Shown here in pieces: positions 1 to 8,256 of a stretch of 47,673 nucleotides of DNA (within the stretch, counting starts at the first letter, position 1; each line of letters starts with the position of its first letter). Under the pieces are notes generated by a model that worked only from the letters and a program-made list of their open reading frames with translations, did not search any database and had not been told where the DNA came from. This stretch comes from Ensifer oleiphilus (GTDB taxonomy: Bacteria > Pseudomonadota > Alphaproteobacteria > Rhizobiales > Rhizobiaceae), in the NCBI RefSeq assembly GCF_013371465.1, contig NZ_JABWDU010000002.1:427898-475570 (forward strand), written 5' to 3'. A program made the translations under genes and the position numbers.

Positions 1-208
1 GTTTTCCGCCCACCTGGCCGGCCAACCCCCGCGCCCCGCCAAACGCGCCCCCGCGATGGCTGGCCACCCGCATCATCGGGCGGTCCGCTTTCTCCGGCAG
101 CATTTCCACCCGAACAGGGAATGAAGACGTCTTTTCCGACAAACAACAGGCGCCGTGTGCCGCTGAAAATCAACCCGCGTTCAGCGCGCAATCTGGAGGG
201 ATCGTCAC

Positions 209-1888
209 GTGATCGAGCAGCTGTTCAGCATTTTGCGGGCCCATCCGGAACTGGCACTGTTCCTGGCGCTCGGCATCGGCTATGCGATCGGCAAGATCAC
301 TATCGCCGGCGTGACGATCGGCGCGGTCACGGGCTGCCTGCTGGCCGGTGTCCTGATCGGCCAGACCGGCGCCGTGCTCTCGAACGATGTGAAGCAGGCG
401 TTCTTCCTGCTCTTCCTCTTCGCCATCGGCTACCGCACCGGCCCGCAATTCTTCCAGAGCCTCAATGCCGATGCCCTGCCGCAGATTGCCGTCACGGTCA
501 CGCTCTGTGTCGTAGCCCTCGGTGTCGCGATCGTTCTCTCGATCTTCTTCGGCTTCGATCTTGGAACGGCAGCCGGGGTGCTGGCGGGCGGGACGACGGA
601 ATCGGCGACCGTCGGCGTCGCCATCGATACCTTCCGCAAGACGGCGCCGACGCCAGAGGCTGCCAGTCAGTTCGAATCCGCCGTGGCGACCGGCTTTGCC
701 GTCGCCTATCTCGTCGGCGTTGTCAGCGCCATTCTCGTGCAGTCGCAACTGGCGCCAAGACTGTTCGGCCGCAGCCTGAAGGACGCCTGCGCCGAGCTCG
801 AAGCCGAGCTCAACATCACCCCGCACGACAATAGCAACAGCGCCCGCCGCGAGATCGAGGCGCGGGCGTTCGTGGTCGCCGACACACTGGTCGGCCTCAC
901 CGTCCAGGAGGCGGAAGCACGGGTCCCCGAAAACCAGAAGGCCTATATCGAGCAGATTCGCAGGGGTAGCGAGATCATCTCCCCGGCCCCGAAAGAGCGG
1001 CTGCAAGTCGGAGACATCATTGCCGTTGCCGGCCTTCGCGGTTTCCTGGTCGAATACTCCAGCCGGATCGGCACCGAGATCGACGACCGCGAGCTTCTCG
1101 ATATTCCGGTCGAGGTACTCGATGTGGTGGTGACGAACAAGGAAGTCGCCGGCAAGCGCCTGTGGCAACTCAAGCAGCGGCCGGAGGCGCGCTCGGTCTT
1201 CCTGCGCGGCATCCTGCGCGCCGGTCAGCCGATCCCGACCTTCCCCGGGTTGACGGTCCGCCGCGGCGACGTGATGTCGATTGCCGGCGCCAGGCGCCAT
1301 GTCGAGGGTGCGGCAACACTCCTTGGTTATGCCGACCGCGAGACGACTGCGACCGACATGGTCTTTGTCGGCGTCTTCATCTTCCTCGGTGGCCTGATCG
1401 GCATTCCCGCCCTGAAGCTCGGAGCGCTCGAAATCGGCCTCGGCGTAGCGGTCGGGGTGCTGGTAGCCGGCCTCGTCGCCGGTTGGCTGCGCTCGGTGCG
1501 CCGCACCTTCGGCTTCGTGCCGGAGGCGACACTCTGGTTCTTCGACAGCGTCGGGCTTTGCGCCTTCATCGCCTGCGTCGGCATCTCGGCCGGCCCGAGC
1601 TTCGTCACGGGCCTCGTCCAGTCTGGCCCGGCGCTCGTCATCGCGAGCGCGCTGATCTGCGTGATTTCGCACTTGGCCGCACTCGCGCTCGGCCGCTGGG
1701 TCTTCCGCATGAACGAAGGCCTGCTCGCCGGCACCTGCTGCGGCGCCGGCACGTCGGCACCGGCGCTGGCCGCCGTGCAGGAGGCTGCCGGCAGTAAGGT
1801 CCCGACATTGGGGTATGGCCTCGGCTACGCCATCGGCAACGTGCTCTTGGCGCTCTGGGGCGCCGTGTTGGTCACGGTTCTCGGGTAG
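209..1888 (+). CDS. AspT/YidE-family transporter with RCK_C domains
   Basis: 559-residue inner-membrane carrier of the aspartate:alanine exchanger (AspT/YidE) type. Two hydrophobic halves (about residues 10-195 and 385-559) flank a soluble middle of about 170 residues that fits two RCK_C (TrkA-C) domains. Glycine-rich motifs recur in both halves: GGTTESATVG near residue 130 and a GTCCGAGTSAP stretch near 510. The GTG start is chosen because GGAGGG lies 8-13 bases upstream. Family members exchange aspartate and alanine or other dicarboxylates, but the substrate here cannot be read from sequence. The gene stands alone. A long open frame on the opposite strand (170-1906) is a GC-codon shadow. 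Confidence 0.85.
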   Translation: MIEQLFSILRAHPELALFLALGIGYAIGKITIAGVTIGAVTGCLLAGVLIGQTGAVLSNDVKQAFFLLFLFAIGYRTGPQFFQSLNADALPQIAVTVTLCVVALGVAIVLSIFFGFDLGTAAGVLAGGTTESATVGVAIDTFRKTAPTPEAASQFESAVATGFAVAYLVGVVSAILVQSQLAPRLFGRSLKDACAELEAELNITPHDNSNSARREIEARAFVVADTLVGLTVQEAEARVPENQKAYIEQIRRGSEIISPAPKERLQVGDIIAVAGLRGFLVEYSSRIGTEIDDRELLDIPVEVLDVVVTNKEVAGKRLWQLKQRPEARSVFLRGILRAGQPIPTFPGLTVRRGDVMSIAGARRHVEGAATLLGYADRETTATDMVFVGVFIFLGGLIGIPALKLGALEIGLGVAVGVLVAGLVAGWLRSVRRTFGFVPEATLWFFDSVGLCAFIACVGISAGPSFVTGLVQSGPALVIASALICVISHLAALALGRWVFRMNEGLLAGTCCGAGTSAPALAAVQEAAGSKVPTLGYGLGYAIGNVLLALWGAVLVTVLG

Positions 1889-2057
1889 GCTGATTTTCGC
1901 CGGCAACGGCTCCCGGCAATGGCGATATGGAAGGCCATTGCCTCAAGGCTGCAACAGCCTCCCGACGGCACCAATACCGATCCAACCCGCTCACCGCCAG
2001 CCAGGCCAGCCGCCCACGCCCGCACGCTTTTGTCCTGCCTGCGGCAAGGTCGATCGT

Positions 2058-2537
2058 CTAAGCCCCGTCCAGGTAGTACGCCTTCTGCGAGGGGTAATAA
2101 TCATCGAATGACGGTAACGGCTTGCCTTCGCGCGCGGCGACCAGCATGTCGAGGTAGTACTCCCAACCGGGTCCGACATCACCTGCGAGTTTGACGTCGC
2201 TCAAGCGCTGCACCAGACGCAGCTCGGTCGTGTCGTCCGTCTGCGTAAACGTCAGCTCCATGCGCCAGTCGCCGTAGTCATCCTTCATCGCCACGACCAG
2301 GCGACGCGGCGCCTCGCATTCTTCAATCGCCACGTTCGCCCACGGCTGGCCCTTATCATGGAGCAGTTGCAGCCGCACGGTTTTTCCAGGAGCGGCTTCG
2401 CCTTCCCAGCGACCAAACCAGAGCGCGGTGTTTTCGGATTTCGTCACACTGAGCCAGACATCAGCGATGGGTGCGTGGAAGCTGCGCGTGAGGATCAGGT
2501 CGTTGCCACTGATGCGGCCGGTGGGCTTGGGGCTCAT
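2058..2537 (-). CDS. SRPBCC (AHSA1-like) domain protein
   Basis: 159-residue soluble protein of the START/AHSA1-like SRPBCC fold. It opens with the usual hydrophilic lead into FHAPIADVWLSVT and the WFGRWEG loop, and ends in a C-terminal helix after GWEYYLDML, as in family members called activator of Hsp90 ATPase-like. The start at 2537 has AAGGAG seven bases upstream; in-frame ATGs further upstream lack a ribosome site and extend into low-complexity DNA. These small-ligand binding folds are often stress or toxin-response proteins. No ligand can be named. It lies just beyond the 3' end of the SLC13 gene, in the same direction. Confidence 0.82.
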   Translation of the reverse strand: MSPKPTGRISGNDLILTRSFHAPIADVWLSVTKSENTALWFGRWEGEAAPGKTVRLQLLHDKGQPWANVAIEECEAPRRLVVAMKDDYGDWRMELTFTQTDDTTELRLVQRLSDVKLAGDVGPGWEYYLDMLVAAREGKPLPSFDDYYPSQKAYYLDGA

Positions 2538-2684
2538 ACCGTCTCCTTGTCTCTTGTCGTTGCCGGCCCGCAAGCTTGTAGCAGGCTGCAGCCGCACCCT
2601 ACTTGTACACCGCAAACACACACTCTGCGAGAGCATTTTCACCCGTATGCACGCAACCGCTTGCCGGTTCTGGCCGCTCAGGCC

Positions 2685-4460
2685 TTAACGCAGCGGCCAG
2701 ACGAGCATCAGCGCCGGTATGCTGACGATAACAATGACGAGTGAGAGCGGCAGACCGAGCCGCGGATAGTCGCTGAAACGATAACCACCCGGCCCCATGA
2801 CAAGGGTGTTGCACTGGTGGCCGATCGGCGTGAGGAAATCGCAGCCCGCGCCGATCGCGACGGCCATCAAGAAGGCTTCGGGCCGATAGCCGAGCGCGGT
2901 CGCAAAGCTTGCCGCGATCGGCGCCATGACGAGCACGGTCGCGGCATTGTTGAGGAACGGCGTCACCGCCATCGCGGCCAGCAGGATCAGCGTCAGCGCG
3001 CCTGCCGGCGGCAGGCCGGTCGCAACCGTGCCGAGCCAGCTGGCAATAACGTCTGTTCCGCCCGTCGTGCGCAAGGAGTCACTGACCGGGATCAGCGCTG
3101 CCAGCATCACCAGGATCGGCCCGTCGACCGACCGATAGACGTCGCGCAGCGGGATGATGCGGAAGATGACCATCGCAAGCGCGGCAGCAAAGAAGGCGAT
3201 CGGAATCGGCACCAGGCCGACGGCGGTCGAGCCCATGGCGGCGGCGAGAACCAAGAGCGGCAACGTCGCCTTGCGGATGGTGCCGAGCAGGATCTCGCGC
3301 TGCGCCAGCGGCAGGCAGCCGAAATCCTGCAGGAACGACGGCAGTTCGCGGCGCGCCCCCTGCAACACGACGATATCGCCGGCCCGCAGACGGATGCTGC
3401 CGAGCCGCTGCTTCAGTCGCTCGCCCTGGCGGCTGACGGCAAGCAGGTTGATGTTGTGATTGTTGAACAGCGCCAGGCGCTGCGCCGACATGCCTTCGAG
3501 CGGCGAGCCGCTGCCGATCACCGCCTCGACGGCCTCGACCTCCGCGCCGGTCTTTTCGGTCGATGATGGCGAGCGGTCGCCGGCGATCTTCAACTTCGCC
3601 TGCGAGACGATGCGATCGAGCGCATCCGGCCCGCCCTCGAGCAAAAGCACGTCTTCGGCCTCGAGCTTGATGTCGGGCAGCGGCGCCACATGCAGGCCGC
3701 GTCGGAACACGGCGATGACGACAGCGCCACCGTCGCCGATCTTGACGAGGTGGCTGAGCGACTTGCCGATGACGGGGGAGCCGGCCGCGACCACTGCTTC
3801 CGAGGTGTAATCGGTGATCTCGATTGCCGCCTGCACCGAGACGTGCTGGCTCGTGCGCTGCGGCACCAGCCTATAGGCAAACAGCAGGAAGACGACGCCG
3901 ACGGCTGCAAGGGTTGCGCCAACAGGCGTGAAGTCGAACATGGTGAAGCTCTCGCCCGTCAGTTCCTGGCGCACGCGCGACACGACGATATTGGGCGACG
4001 TGCCGACCTGGGTCATCAGCCCGCCAATCAGCGAGCCGAAGGCCATCGGCATCAGGAACACTGAGGGCGTGACGCCGGAGCGGCGGGCGAACTGGAAGGC
4101 GACCGGGATCATGATCGCCAGCGCGCCGATATTCTTGATGAAGGCGGACAGTATGGTGACGGTGATTACCAGCAGCGCCAGCTGCGCCCTGACCGAGGAG
4201 ATATTGGGCAGAAACCGCTGGATCGCCGCATCGACGATCCCCGAGCGCGCCACGCCGGCGCTGACGATGAGCGCGCTGCCGACGATGATGACGATATCGT
4301 CGCTGAAGCCGTCGAAGGCGTGATCAAACGGCACAATGCCGACGGCAACGGCAAGCATCAGGGCGGAACAGGCGATCACATCATAACGAAACCGCCCCCA
4401 GATGAAGAATGCCATCATGGCGCCGATGACGAGAAACGCGAGAGACTGTTCGGCGGTCAT
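2685..4460 (-). CDS. SLC13 family permease with RCK_C domains
   Basis: 591-residue secondary transporter of the divalent anion:sodium symporter/citrate-transporter-like superfamily. About ten or more membrane segments are split by a soluble stretch (roughly residues 205-375) that looks like two RCK_C (TrkA-C) domains, the bacterial plan for SLC13 permeases linked to dicarboxylate, sulfate or general anion uptake. The DASS-type loops are visible as QVGTSPNIVVSRV in the first half and GHQCNTLVMGPGG near the C-terminus. The frame is open to 4850, but the segment upstream of 4460 is arginine/proline-rich shadow, so the ATG preceding TAEQSLAF is preferred. Substrate unknown. Confidence 0.85.
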   Translation of the reverse strand: MTAEQSLAFLVIGAMMAFFIWGRFRYDVIACSALMLAVAVGIVPFDHAFDGFSDDIVIIVGSALIVSAGVARSGIVDAAIQRFLPNISSVRAQLALLVITVTILSAFIKNIGALAIMIPVAFQFARRSGVTPSVFLMPMAFGSLIGGLMTQVGTSPNIVVSRVRQELTGESFTMFDFTPVGATLAAVGVVFLLFAYRLVPQRTSQHVSVQAAIEITDYTSEAVVAAGSPVIGKSLSHLVKIGDGGAVVIAVFRRGLHVAPLPDIKLEAEDVLLLEGGPDALDRIVSQAKLKIAGDRSPSSTEKTGAEVEAVEAVIGSGSPLEGMSAQRLALFNNHNINLLAVSRQGERLKQRLGSIRLRAGDIVVLQGARRELPSFLQDFGCLPLAQREILLGTIRKATLPLLVLAAAMGSTAVGLVPIPIAFFAAALAMVIFRIIPLRDVYRSVDGPILVMLAALIPVSDSLRTTGGTDVIASWLGTVATGLPPAGALTLILLAAMAVTPFLNNAATVLVMAPIAASFATALGYRPEAFLMAVAIGAGCDFLTPIGHQCNTLVMGPGGYRFSDYPRLGLPLSLVIVIVSIPALMLVWPLR

Positions 4461-4850
4461 GCAATACCTGGACTTGGCATAAGGGCTGGGCGGCGGGACG
4501 GACGACGCGAATGGCGCAGGGCCGAAACGCGCGATCCGCGCAGAAGTTCGCCCAAGGACTACCGCATGTTTCCCCAGATCGGAAATCGTCCCGGCAACAA
4601 ATCTGGGTATGAGGCCGAAACTCGCCATCGCAGAGGGGTAAGCGAAGCGTGCCCCCACGCCCGAAGAACCGAGACGGCGCTGCAAAGATCGGTGAAAGCG
4701 CACCGCCGCCACAGGGACAGCACCGAATCCGCCAGATGCCGCCGGGTCAGCAAAAACGACCCGTCGACCTCCCATGAAAACATGGCCGGGAGATCCCTCT
4801 CCCGGCCCGGCTCTTTGTAGAGGATTTGGATCACGGCCCTTCGCCGACAC
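4461..4850. other. intergenic region without a supported gene
   Basis: About 390 bases between the SLC13 start and the stop of the exported hydrolase. Apart from the hairpin at 4784-4807, nothing recognisable was found. Open frames here have the arginine- and serine-rich composition of shadow frames. Confidence 0.6.
4784..4807 (-). terminator. hairpin downstream of exported hydrolase
   Basis: A perfect 10-bp inverted repeat (GGCCGGGAGA and its complement, 4-base loop) lies 43 bases beyond the stop of the minus-strand hydrolase gene. It has no long T-run on either side, so termination is inferred from position and stem strength. Confidence 0.45.
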
Positions 4851-5615
4851 TCAGTTGGCGGGTTGCGCAGCCTTCTCGATGAGATCGGCAACAGCCTTGG
4901 GGTTGGAGACATAGATTGCATGGCTGCCGGGCACCTCGACGACGGTGGCGCCTGCGCGCTTTGCCATCATCGCTTGAGCGGCCGGCGGGATCATGAGGTC
5001 CTGAGCCGCAACCAGATAGTAGCTCGGCTTGGTCTTCCACGCCGGCTCGGTCACGGCACCGGTGAGCGCCTCGACACCCCATGGAACCTGGGAGTCTGCC
5101 ATGAATGCGGCCGTCTCGGCATCGACGTCGGCAGCGAAGGATGCGGCGAACTTTGCCTTGTCGAGGAACAGGAAGCCATCGACCGGCGGCAGGATCGGCG
5201 GCACCGGCGCGCCAGCCGGCGGGTTGGCGATCAGCGTTGAGACGGACTCGCCCTTATCCGGCGCGAAGGCGGCGATGTAGACGACGGATTGAACCTTCTC
5301 ATCCGTGCCCGCCTCGCTGATGACCACGCCGCCATAGGAATGGCCGACCAGCACGACCGGTCCCTCGCTCTTGGCGATCGCCTGCCTGGTGGCAGCAACG
5401 TCGGCAGCAAGCGAAGTCGTCGTGTTTTGAACGATGCTTACGTTGTAGCCGTCCTTTTTCAGGATGTCGTAAACCCCTCTCCACCCGGTGCCATCGGCGA
5501 AGGCACCGTGAACCAGAACGACAGTCTTTGCCCCCTTATCGGCGGCGAATGCGGTGGTGCCGGCGGCGACCAGTGCGAGCGAGGCGGCAGCGGCAAGCAG
5601 AGACTTCTTCAACAT
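4851..5615 (-). CDS. exported alpha/beta hydrolase
   Basis: 254 residues with a clear Sec signal peptide (cleavage after AGTTAFA, about residue 24), so the mature enzyme is periplasmic or secreted. The fold shows VVLVHGAF (oxyanion loop), the nucleophile elbow GHSYGG with Ser93, and a late histidine in VPGSHAIY near residue 232. This fits the EstC/salicylate-esterase-like branch of alpha/beta hydrolases. AAGGAG lies upstream of the ATG. It is transcribed away from the OhrR-like regulator at 5768, and three copies of a palindrome fill the shared promoter region, so it is likely the regulator's target. The natural substrate is not evident. Confidence 0.85.
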   Translation of the reverse strand: MLKKSLLAAAASLALVAAGTTAFAADKGAKTVVLVHGAFADGTGWRGVYDILKKDGYNVSIVQNTTTSLAADVAATRQAIAKSEGPVVLVGHSYGGVVISEAGTDEKVQSVVYIAAFAPDKGESVSTLIANPPAGAPVPPILPPVDGFLFLDKAKFAASFAADVDAETAAFMADSQVPWGVEALTGAVTEPAWKTKPSYYLVAAQDLMIPPAAQAMMAKRAGATVVEVPGSHAIYVSNPKAVADLIEKAAQPAN

Positions 5616-5635
5616 TTGCGCAACTCCTTAATTTA

Positions 5636-5715
5636 TTATCGCGACAATCGTTATCGCGATAAGCATTAAATACGCCTCCCCTAACCGGCTGTCCAGCATT
5701 TTATTATCGCGATAA
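5636..5715. promoter_or_regulatory. three-site operator between hydrolase and MarR/OhrR-like regulator
   Basis: The palindrome TTATCGCGATAA occurs exactly at 5651-5662 and 5704-5715, and with one mismatch (TTATCGCGACAA) at 5636-5647. The 5704 copy extends to ATTATCGCGATAAT. Start-to-start spacings are 15 and 53 bases. All copies lie in the 152-bp divergent promoter region, which fits binding of the adjacent MarR-family dimer and joint control of both genes. Confidence 0.75.
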
Positions 5716-5767
5716 TGATTTCCGTGGTAAGGTCATGAAAAGCCACGGACAAAATTGGAGATGACCG

Positions 5768-6226
5768 ATGACCACCCCGGCGCCATTGCCACTCGACAGC
5801 CAGCTGTGCTTCTCGATCTACGCGGCGGCGATTGCCATCAACCGCGCCTATAAGCCGATGCTCGACGCGCTCGGCGTGACCTATACGCAGTATCTCGCCG
5901 TCAGCGCGCTGTGGGAACAGGACGGCCTGAGCATTTCGGCCATTGCCGACCGGCTTGGCCTGGAGCCGAGCACCATTACGCCGGCCGTAAAGCGGCTCGA
6001 GGCGGCAGGTTTCCTTTCAAGACGCAGAAGCACGGCGGACGAACGGCTGGTCGAGGTCTTCCTGACGGACAAGGGCAAGGAACTGCACCCCAAGACCGCA
6101 TGCCTTACCGACACGCTGCTGCGTCGCTCAGGCTTTAGCGTCCCGGAGATGGTCGATCTCAACAAGAAGGTCCAGATGCTGCGCGATGGCCTCACGCGAG
6201 AAGAAGAGCCGGAAGCCCGCAGCTAG
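5768..6226 (+). CDS. MarR-family regulator, OhrR-like redox sensor
   Basis: 152-residue winged-helix repressor. The N-terminus reads LDSQLCFSIY, and Cys14, Tyr18 and Tyr28 match the spacing of the peroxide-sensing Cys15, Tyr19 and Tyr29 of Bacillus OhrR. From family knowledge, oxidation of that cysteine by organic hydroperoxide releases DNA. The recognition helix lies around LEPSTITPAVKRLE and the wing around RRRSTADERLVEV. A further cysteine (112) is present. GGAG lies nine bases before the ATG. The neighbour is not an Ohr peroxiredoxin but an exported hydrolase, so the inducer could be another thiol-reactive or lipophilic compound. Confidence 0.85.
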   Translation: MTTPAPLPLDSQLCFSIYAAAIAINRAYKPMLDALGVTYTQYLAVSALWEQDGLSISAIADRLGLEPSTITPAVKRLEAAGFLSRRRSTADERLVEVFLTDKGKELHPKTACLTDTLLRRSGFSVPEMVDLNKKVQMLRDGLTREEEPEARS

Positions 6227-6428
6227 GTATATCTCCGCGCAATCAAATGGCTGCGACCACCGGCAATCGCATGCCCGGAACTTGGAAATTCCCGTTGGAG
6301 CACTACACTTTAGAGAAAGGTGTTGGACAATTGCCTGCGAAAGCCGGAATAGATCGCGCCTGCTGGGAGTCGCGTATGGCAGCGGGCAGAAATCCATTCC
6401 GCCTTCTGCACGACAGAGGATCGTCGAC

Positions 6429-6725
6429 ATGAAACACGCTCTTGCCGCCCTGACCGTTGCCTTGCTTCTCGGTGGCTGCACCGCAAGCGGCCAAACCTAT
6501 GGCTACTCGCCGAACCTCGAGCCCATCCCCGGCAGCATCACCTATGGCGGCCAGCCGCGCACCAAGCTGCAGAAAGCCCCGGTCGGCAGCATCGTCCCGC
6601 ACCAGTTCTTCGACCAGTTCGGCCGTCAGGTGTTCGAGACCTATGTGATCGAACCGGATCGCTCGCTGCGCCTCGTCAGCCGCCGCTGGAGGAACATCGA
6701 CGCCTTCGGTGGCTTCGACGACTGA
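6429..6725 (+). CDS. small lipoprotein
   Basis: 98 residues. A hydrophobic signal ends in a lipobox (LLLGGC, Cys near residue 17), so the mature protein is lipid-anchored in the envelope. The mature part is short and polar with FDQFGRQVFETYVIEPDRSL, a pattern seen in small rhizobial lipoproteins of unknown role. AGAGGA lies upstream of the ATG. Longer in-frame extensions back to 6186 overlap the end of the MarR gene and lack a start signal. No function can be assigned. Confidence 0.75.
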   Translation: MKHALAALTVALLLGGCTASGQTYGYSPNLEPIPGSITYGGQPRTKLQKAPVGSIVPHQFFDQFGRQVFETYVIEPDRSLRLVSRRWRNIDAFGGFDD

Positions 6726-6823
6726 GCTTCACCATTCGCGCGACGACCAGCCGGACGACCCATCCGGCGAGACTGAGCGCTGTCGCAGCCGCGCGCACTC
6801 TTTGACCGCGGCCCGGGCGGGCT

Positions 6824-7720
6824 TCAATGCTTCCCGCCTTCGAACTGCTCCAGCACCCAATCCCTCAGCACCTGCGTTGCCGGCCGCTCGGCCGCCCGCG
6901 GGCTATAGACGAGGTCGTAGCGGTAGCTTTCGAGCGACAGCGCGAACGGCTGGACGAGAATGCCGGAGGCAAGCTCCTGCGCAACCAGGGTCAGGCTCAA
7001 CAGGCCAATGCCCTGCCCGGCCACGACAGATTGCACCGCATGGATCTCGTCGGTGAAGGAAAGCCCGCCAGCCGCATCGATATCGCCCAGGCCGGCGAGC
7101 TTCAGCCATTGCCGCCAGACCGGCGCCCGCTCGTCGTCGCGCCGCGCCGGCCCCCAATCGAAATGGACGAGCGTCGCCGCTCTCAGCGCATCGAGGGATT
7201 GAGGGACTAGGTGGGGCGCACAGACCGGCGCGAACCGATCGGCAAACAGCGGCTCGGAAAGCAGGCCGGGATACTGTCCGTCGCCATAGCGGATGGCCGC
7301 GTCGGCGTCGGCATCGAGATCCACCGTTCGGTTCGAGGCATCGAGACGCAGGTTCCAGTCCGGATGTGCATCGCGAAAGCTGCCGGCAAGCGGCGCCAAC
7401 CGCTTGGCGACGAAGGCGACCGTGGAGGTCAGCCGCGCCACCTTGCTGTCACGGTTGCGCCTGACTTCGCCGATCGCCTGCTCGAATCGATCGAGCCCGT
7501 CGCGCAGGACGGGAAACAGCGTGTGCCCCGCCGGCGTCAGCCGCACCTGTCGCGTGCCGCGCTCGAACAGCTTCAGCTCCAGCAGGTCTTCGAGCTGGCG
7601 GATCTGATGGCTGACGGCTGTTGCCGACACGTTCAGTTCTTCGGCCGCCTGCTTGAAGCTCAAGCGACGGGCGGCGGCCTCGAAGACCCGTAAGGCACCG
7701 AGCGGCGGCAACTTCCTCAT
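6824..7720 (-). CDS. LysR-family transcriptional regulator (GcvA-like)
   Basis: About 298 residues (303 if the ATG at 7735 is used). An N-terminal winged helix (LGALRVFEAAARRLSFKQA, recognition helix around SATAVSHQIRQLE) is followed by a periplasmic-binding-protein-like effector domain, in the GcvA/AmpR style (FERGTRQVRLTPAG). It is divergent from the ridA-like/OYE pair with about 140 bases between, the classical arrangement for a LysR regulator of the opposite operon. The effector is unknown. Confidence 0.88.
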   Translation of the reverse strand: MRKLPPLGALRVFEAAARRLSFKQAAEELNVSATAVSHQIRQLEDLLELKLFERGTRQVRLTPAGHTLFPVLRDGLDRFEQAIGEVRRNRDSKVARLTSTVAFVAKRLAPLAGSFRDAHPDWNLRLDASNRTVDLDADADAAIRYGDGQYPGLLSEPLFADRFAPVCAPHLVPQSLDALRAATLVHFDWGPARRDDERAPVWRQWLKLAGLGDIDAAGGLSFTDEIHAVQSVVAGQGIGLLSLTLVAQELASGILVQPFALSLESYRYDLVYSPRAAERPATQVLRDWVLEQFEGGKH

Positions 7721-7862
7721 GACACCCCAACGCATGATCTGAGTTCATCTGTCGCCTGAAAAATCGTCTTTTGTCAGCCGAGTGGAGCCTCATCATATTG
7801 AGTTCAACAGCCAAGGCAACGACGCCAGGCTGAGGAAAACTCAAGCATAGAGAGCTAAACCC

Positions 7863-8255
7863 ATGTTTCTCGAACAGGTCATCACCAAGCCGGATCCCTA
7901 CGCCCCCTTCCTCTTGTCGCAGGCCATCAAGGCCAACGGCTTCGTTTTCGTCTCCGGCCAGGCGGCCATCGGCGACGATGGCGAGATCGTCGGCGAGGAT
8001 GATTTCGACCGTCAGGCCGAGCAGGCCTTCCGCAATCTCGATCGCGTGCTGACCGCCGCCGGCTCCAGCCTTTCCAGGGTGGTGAAGGTGACGATCTTCC
8101 TGCGCTCGATGGAAAATTTCAGCAAGATCGTCGAGCTGCGCCGCAAGTGGTTCACGGCGCCCTATCCCGCCGACAGCATCATCGAGGTCTCCTCGCTCTA
8201 TTCACCGAAGGCGATGATCGAGATCGAGGCGATCGCACTGACAGAGGATCGCTGA
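7863..8255 (+). CDS. RidA family protein
   Basis: 130-residue protein of the RidA/YjgF/Rid superfamily, with the conserved ANGFVFVSGQ opening, AFRNLDRVLTAAGSSL, and a YPADSIIEVSSLY C-terminal region. RidA enzymes deaminate reactive enamines/imines, and many relatives act on other imine-like or keto intermediates. The arginine that anchors the imine acid in RidA proper (usually in a PAR motif) is replaced here (PADS), so this is probably an Rid subgroup with another role. The stop is one base from the start of the OYE gene, which makes an operon almost certain. Confidence 0.88.
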   Translation: MFLEQVITKPDPYAPFLLSQAIKANGFVFVSGQAAIGDDGEIVGEDDFDRQAEQAFRNLDRVLTAAGSSLSRVVKVTIFLRSMENFSKIVELRRKWFTAPYPADSIIEVSSLYSPKAMIEIEAIALTEDR

Positions 8256-8256
8256 G

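Noticed and set aside
170-1906. 578-codon open frame on the minus strand opposite the AspT transporter
   Set aside because: Composition is Gly/Ala/Arg/Glu-rich with no family features; the plus-strand transporter explains the bases. High-GC shadow.
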